Below are positions 60,718 through 64,000 of a stretch of DNA of 64,000 nt, in pieces. The stretch covers positions 69,346 through 133,345 of the forward strand of contig NZ_DKIH01000011.1 of the NCBI RefSeq assembly GCF_002454115.1. The letters are read 5' to 3'. The position numbers were made by a program, and so were the translations under genes. Origin of the DNA: Sphingopyxis sp. UBA6723 (GTDB lineage Bacteria > Pseudomonadota > Alphaproteobacteria > Sphingomonadales > Sphingomonadaceae). How positions within the stretch are numbered: position 1 is the stretch's first letter; every line of letters starts with the position of its first letter. The notes beneath the pieces are model-generated. The model ran no database searches, had not been told where the DNA came from, and saw only the letters and a program-made list of their open reading frames with translations.

Positions 60718-62924
60718 GGATAGTCTCCGGTCGGCGGCGCCGGTGCGTTTGAAATTGACGGCGGGACATCGGTTGAAATCACCCGGCCATCGGGACCGCG
60801 CAGTTCGGGCAGGTTGACCGGGCCGACGGTGATGTCGGCGGCGGTCGCCTCGCTCGGCACCGGCGGCACTGCGCCCAGATAATCGCGCACCAGCGTATCG
60901 ATTGCGGGTTCCACGTCGGGATTACGCTGTAACTGGAAGTCGCGGATATAGCCGTAACGCCGTGCGGTCAGCGCCGCATTATCTTCGCGATTGCGCAGGA
61001 TCGTCGGGCGGATGAACACCATCAGATTGGTTTTCGAGCGCGTCCGGCTGCGCGACTTGAACAGTTCGCCGAGCAAGGGAATGTCGCTGAGCAGAGGAAT
61101 GCGCTCGATCGTCTTGCGCTCGTCATCATTGAGCAGCCCGCCGATCGCGAGGATTTCGCCATCGTCGACGGTCAGCACCGTTTCGAACGAGCGTTTGTTG
61201 AGGATCAGGTCGCTGTTGCGCGACGACACCGGCCCGGCGACGCTCGACACTTCCTGGCGCAGGAACATCTTCACTTCGCCCGCGCCATTGACCTGCGGCG
61301 TCACTTCCAGCTTGATCCCGACTTCTTCGCGCTGAACGGTGCGGAAGGCGTTTTCGAAATTGTCGCCAAGCTGTTCGCCGGTGGTGATCGGCACGTCCTG
61401 CCCGACGAGGAATTTCGCCGCCTGATTGTCGAGCGTCACGATATGCGGGGTGGCGAGCAGGTTCGACGTCGTGTCCGATTTCACCGCGTTGATGATCGCA
61501 CCGAAAATCGTGTTCTTGCCAATGTCGCCCGCAAAACCTGCGAAACCGCCGGTGGCTTGCAGCAGCGACGCAGCGGCGGCCTCCTGCAGACTGTTGCCCA
61601 GCGAGCTGTTCGTCTGGGTCACCGTCGTGTTGCCGTTGACCGTGGTCGTTTCCTGCGACAGCCGGTTCGCCGCATAGGCGCCGCCGAGAGTCAGGATGTT
61701 GGGCGACGCATTGCTGTAGCTGGTCGCGATAAACGGGATATTCTTGCCGCCGAGGAGGAACTGGACCCCCAGCCGCTTGGCCGCGTCGTCGCCGATCTCC
61801 ACCACGATCGCCTCGACCAGCACCTGTTGCCGTCGGCTATCGAGCTGGCGGATCAGCTCGCCAAGCATGCGCTGCACGTCGCTGTTGGCGGCGACGATGA
61901 TCGCGTTCGCACCCTCGTAGCGGGTGACGATGGCAGGGCCGCGGGTTGCGATGCTGCCCCCCGAGCCGCCGGTCGATACGTTGGCGGTCGCCGCGGGCGC
62001 AGGCGTCGGGGTGCTGTTACCGCCCGACGACGACGACGACGAATCCGTTGCAGGCGGCAGACCCGCCTTCTGCGCCGGGTCGCTGCCGCCGCCGACCAGC
62101 TGTTGGAGTGTCGGCAACAGCGTTTCGGCATTGGCATGTTCGAGCCAATAGACGCGCAGCTCGGTCCCGCCTGCCGCTTTCTGATCGAGATCGGTGGCCA
62201 TCGCGACAAAGCGCGCGACCATCGCCTGATCGCCGCGCAGCGCAATCGCGTTGCTGCTGTCGATCGGTACGATCGCGACCGGCGCCCGCGCCCCTTCGCC
62301 CGCCGCGGGGACCAAGGCGGTCAGCGCCGCGGCGATTTCGCGCGCCCCGGCGTTTTTCAGCGTGACGATCTGGCTGGTCGAGCTGTCGCGGTCGATGCTG
62401 GCCGCGAGCGAGCGGATGCGACGGATATTGTCGGCGAAGTCGGCAACGACCAGACTGTTGGCGTTGCGGTTCGCGGTGAGTGAACCCTGCGCGCTGACCA
62501 GCGGGCGCAGCGTTTCCACCGCGGCGACGGCGTCGATATGGCGCAGCCGGATGATTTCGGTGACGAACTGGTTCTGTGCCGCGCCGCGGCTGCCGATGCG
62601 GCCCGGCTGTGCGGCGGCGCCATCGATCGGCTGGACGCGGTAGCTGCCATTGGGGCCGGGCACCGCGACAAGGCCGTTCGAACGCAGGGTCGACAGGAAA
62701 ATCTCGAAATACTCGCTGCGCGACAATGGCCGGTCGGTCACCACCGACACCTTGCCGTTGACGCGACCGTCGATCACGAAGGTGCGCCCTGTGATCCGCG
62801 CCGCATCCTGAATGAAGGCGCGGATGTCGGCGTCGCGGACGTTGAGCGTATATTGGGCGACCGCGGGTGCCGGCGTGGCGGAAACGAGCGCGGCGGCGAG
62901 CATCAGGGACAGTTTGAAACGCAT
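60714..62924 (-). CDS. gspD: Type II secretion outer-membrane secretin GspD
   Basis: 736 residues. Signal peptide (about 1-23), N0 domain (VRDADIRAFIQDAARITGRTFV), N1-N3 repeats (FVTEIIRLRHIDAVAAVETL etc.) with a Ser/Gly/Pro-rich insertion near 290-325, and the secretin domain (LLATPHIVTLDNQAAKFLVG, RKTIERIPLLSDIPLLGELF, TNLMVFIRPTIL). Forms the outer-membrane gate. No C-terminal S-domain for a pilotin was recognised. Confidence 0.97.
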   Translation of the reverse strand: MRFKLSLMLAAALVSATPAPAVAQYTLNVRDADIRAFIQDAARITGRTFVIDGRVNGKVSVVTDRPLSRSEYFEIFLSTLRSNGLVAVPGPNGSYRVQPIDGAAAQPGRIGSRGAAQNQFVTEIIRLRHIDAVAAVETLRPLVSAQGSLTANRNANSLVVADFADNIRRIRSLAASIDRDSSTSQIVTLKNAGAREIAAALTALVPAAGEGARAPVAIVPIDSSNAIALRGDQAMVARFVAMATDLDQKAAGGTELRVYWLEHANAETLLPTLQQLVGGGSDPAQKAGLPPATDSSSSSSGGNSTPTPAPAATANVSTGGSGGSIATRGPAIVTRYEGANAIIVAANSDVQRMLGELIRQLDSRRQQVLVEAIVVEIGDDAAKRLGVQFLLGGKNIPFIATSYSNASPNILTLGGAYAANRLSQETTTVNGNTTVTQTNSSLGNSLQEAAAASLLQATGGFAGFAGDIGKNTIFGAIINAVKSDTTSNLLATPHIVTLDNQAAKFLVGQDVPITTGEQLGDNFENAFRTVQREEVGIKLEVTPQVNGAGEVKMFLRQEVSSVAGPVSSRNSDLILNKRSFETVLTVDDGEILAIGGLLNDDERKTIERIPLLSDIPLLGELFKSRSRTRSKTNLMVFIRPTILRNREDNAALTARRYGYIRDFQLQRNPDVEPAIDTLVRDYLGAVPPVPSEATAADITVGPVNLPELRGPDGRVISTDVPPSISNAPAPPTGDYP

Positions 62925-62929
62925 ATAAC

Positions 62930-63814
62930 CTATTGCTTCGAGAGGAAGATGGCAACGGGAACGACGCTGGCGCCGCGTTCGACTTCGAGCGAGATTCGTG
63001 CGCCGGGTGCGATCTGGTTGGCGAGTGCGGCGGCATCGCCTGCCGACCCGATCGGACGGCCATTAACCGAGCGGATGACGTCGCCCGGACGCAGGCCCGC
63101 GGCGCGGAACACCGCGCCGTCGCCCTGCGGCTGGACGACCAGTCCGGTGACGCGGCCATTTTCAGCGCGCGGCGCAAAGCCGACTCCTGCCTTGAGCGTC
63201 GCGGGCGACATTTCGCCGCCGGCGCTGACGCCACTGGTCGCGGTCGATCCGACTTCGGGGGTCGGCGCGGGTAGCGGCGTCGCGGGCGCCGGGACCGCGG
63301 CATCGCCGCTCTGATCAAGGAACAGGCTTTCGCGCGCGCCGCCGCGGTCGAGCAGCACGTGGTCGAAGGCGACGCCCACAAGCTTCACCCCCGGCGCGAT
63401 TTCTTCGCCGACGGCATAGCTGGTCTGCACCCCGTCCTCGCCCGCGATGATCGCCGAGCCGCCGCCGGTCGCTTCGTTGATGTTGATGCCGAACAAGGTC
63501 AGCCCCAGCGCCGTGACGGTGGCCGAAGCCGGACCCTGCGGCGCGCTGCGAAAGAAGGGGTCAAAGCTGGCGAACAGCGCGCGGCGTTCGGCGGGCGAGG
63601 CGATGACCGCGGCCTGCGGCTGCCAGGCGCCGAGCGGCGACAGCGGGGTGATGACGGTCCAGAGCAGGCGGACGAGTTGCCAGATCAGCAAGGCGCTGAG
63701 CAGCGCGGCGAGCAGGAGCGGCCCGATCTCGCGCGGCGAGCGCCGCCCGCCACGCAACCACACCGGCAAACCGCGCGGCAGCCTCAAGGCCGATCCGGAC
63801 ATCAGCGTCGCCAT
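62930..63814 (-). CDS. gspC: Type II secretion protein GspC
   Basis: 294 residues. One membrane helix (about 32-55), a homology-region domain (LTLFGININEATGGGSAIIA) that contacts GspD, and a C-terminal PDZ domain (LRPGDVIRSVNGRPIGSAGDAAAL). The start at 63814 has AAGGA 6 bases upstream; the frame to 63880 has no site. First gene of the gspC-O operon. Confidence 0.93.
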   Translation of the reverse strand: MATLMSGSALRLPRGLPVWLRGGRRSPREIGPLLLAALLSALLIWQLVRLLWTVITPLSPLGAWQPQAAVIASPAERRALFASFDPFFRSAPQGPASATVTALGLTLFGININEATGGGSAIIAGEDGVQTSYAVGEEIAPGVKLVGVAFDHVLLDRGGARESLFLDQSGDAAVPAPATPLPAPTPEVGSTATSGVSAGGEMSPATLKAGVGFAPRAENGRVTGLVVQPQGDGAVFRAAGLRPGDVIRSVNGRPIGSAGDAAALANQIAPGARISLEVERGASVVPVAIFLSKQ

Positions 63815-63950
63815 GAAATCCTTCTGTCCCCCTGAGGCTGAAGTTGCCGTCGCGAATCGCCTAGGGGCGATTGGTGACAATCAGTTGACGGGAAGATTAC
63901 AGTTTTTTGACGGCCGAGCGAGTCTGGCGCGGCGGTTGGCCGTCGATGAT

Positions 63951-64000
63951 CCTCCCTGTCGCGGAGCGATGGGGAGGTGGCAGCGCGAAGCGCTGACGGA
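63951..64000. repeat. Part of a further dispersed inverted repeat, cut by the window end
   Basis: CCTCCCTGTCGCGGAGCGAT followed by GGGGAGG and AGCGCGAAGCGCT shows the same self-complementary style as the other elements (family F). Only one side is inside the window. Confidence 0.55.

Overview
The window is high-GC (clearly above 60 % by eye) chromosomal DNA with dense, often overlapping operons. It most likely comes from an alphaproteobacterium of the order Sphingomonadales (Sphingopyxis/Sphingomonas-like). The support is the set of alphaproteobacterial small proteins (GapR/DUF2312, DUF1244, the F1-ATPase inhibitor zeta/DUF1476, grxD-bolA), the gene order, and dispersed inverted repeats of the kind common in sphingomonads. 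The genus call is inference. No rRNA, tRNA, CRISPR array, prophage or insertion sequence was recognised.

Left part (1-12.4 kb, nearly all minus strand): the 5' part of an RND efflux pump with its adaptor; two GlsB/YeaQ-type membrane proteins; about 0.9 kb without a supported gene; an apparent operon of an MBL hydrolase, a secreted protein, a DUF4230 protein, nadA and a TIR-domain protein; a BlaI-M56 regulator/sensor pair with a visible palindromic operator; and a cluster of a DUF1476 protein, a BolA protein and grxD.

Centre (12.6-39.7 kb): a plus-strand cluster encodes a secreted TPR-CHAT protein, a CHASE2 class III nucleotide cyclase, a small secreted protein, an FhaC/ShlB-type outer-membrane transporter and a 2356-residue haemagglutinin-like exoprotein, which together look like a two-partner secretion system with its own protease and sensor cyclase. 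After cysS and a D-2-hydroxyacid dehydrogenase comes a minus-strand operon: a flavoprotein fused to two cyclic-nucleotide-binding domains and a four-cluster ferredoxin, a b-type cytochrome-like membrane protein, an FHA-domain decahaem cytochrome c, and a CpdA-like phosphodiesterase. This resembles a cyclic-nucleotide-responsive electron-transfer module and is the best candidate here for an undescribed system. Two related secreted proteins and the N-degron leucyltransferase bpt follow.

Right part (40-64 kb): housekeeping genes: pyk, DUF1244, an amidohydrolase, gapR, ybjQ, yebC, ruvCAB, ybgC-tolQRAB-pal, and then, convergent with pal, a complete type II secretion operon gspC to gspO on the minus strand. 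The pal terminator lies inside the gspO coding region, and a dispersed inverted repeat has become part of the GspJ leader.

At least ten two-armed inverted repeats (five or six families) sit between genes. Start codons were chosen by ribosome-binding sites, operon overlaps and family lengths; where these disagree with the longest frame this is stated.
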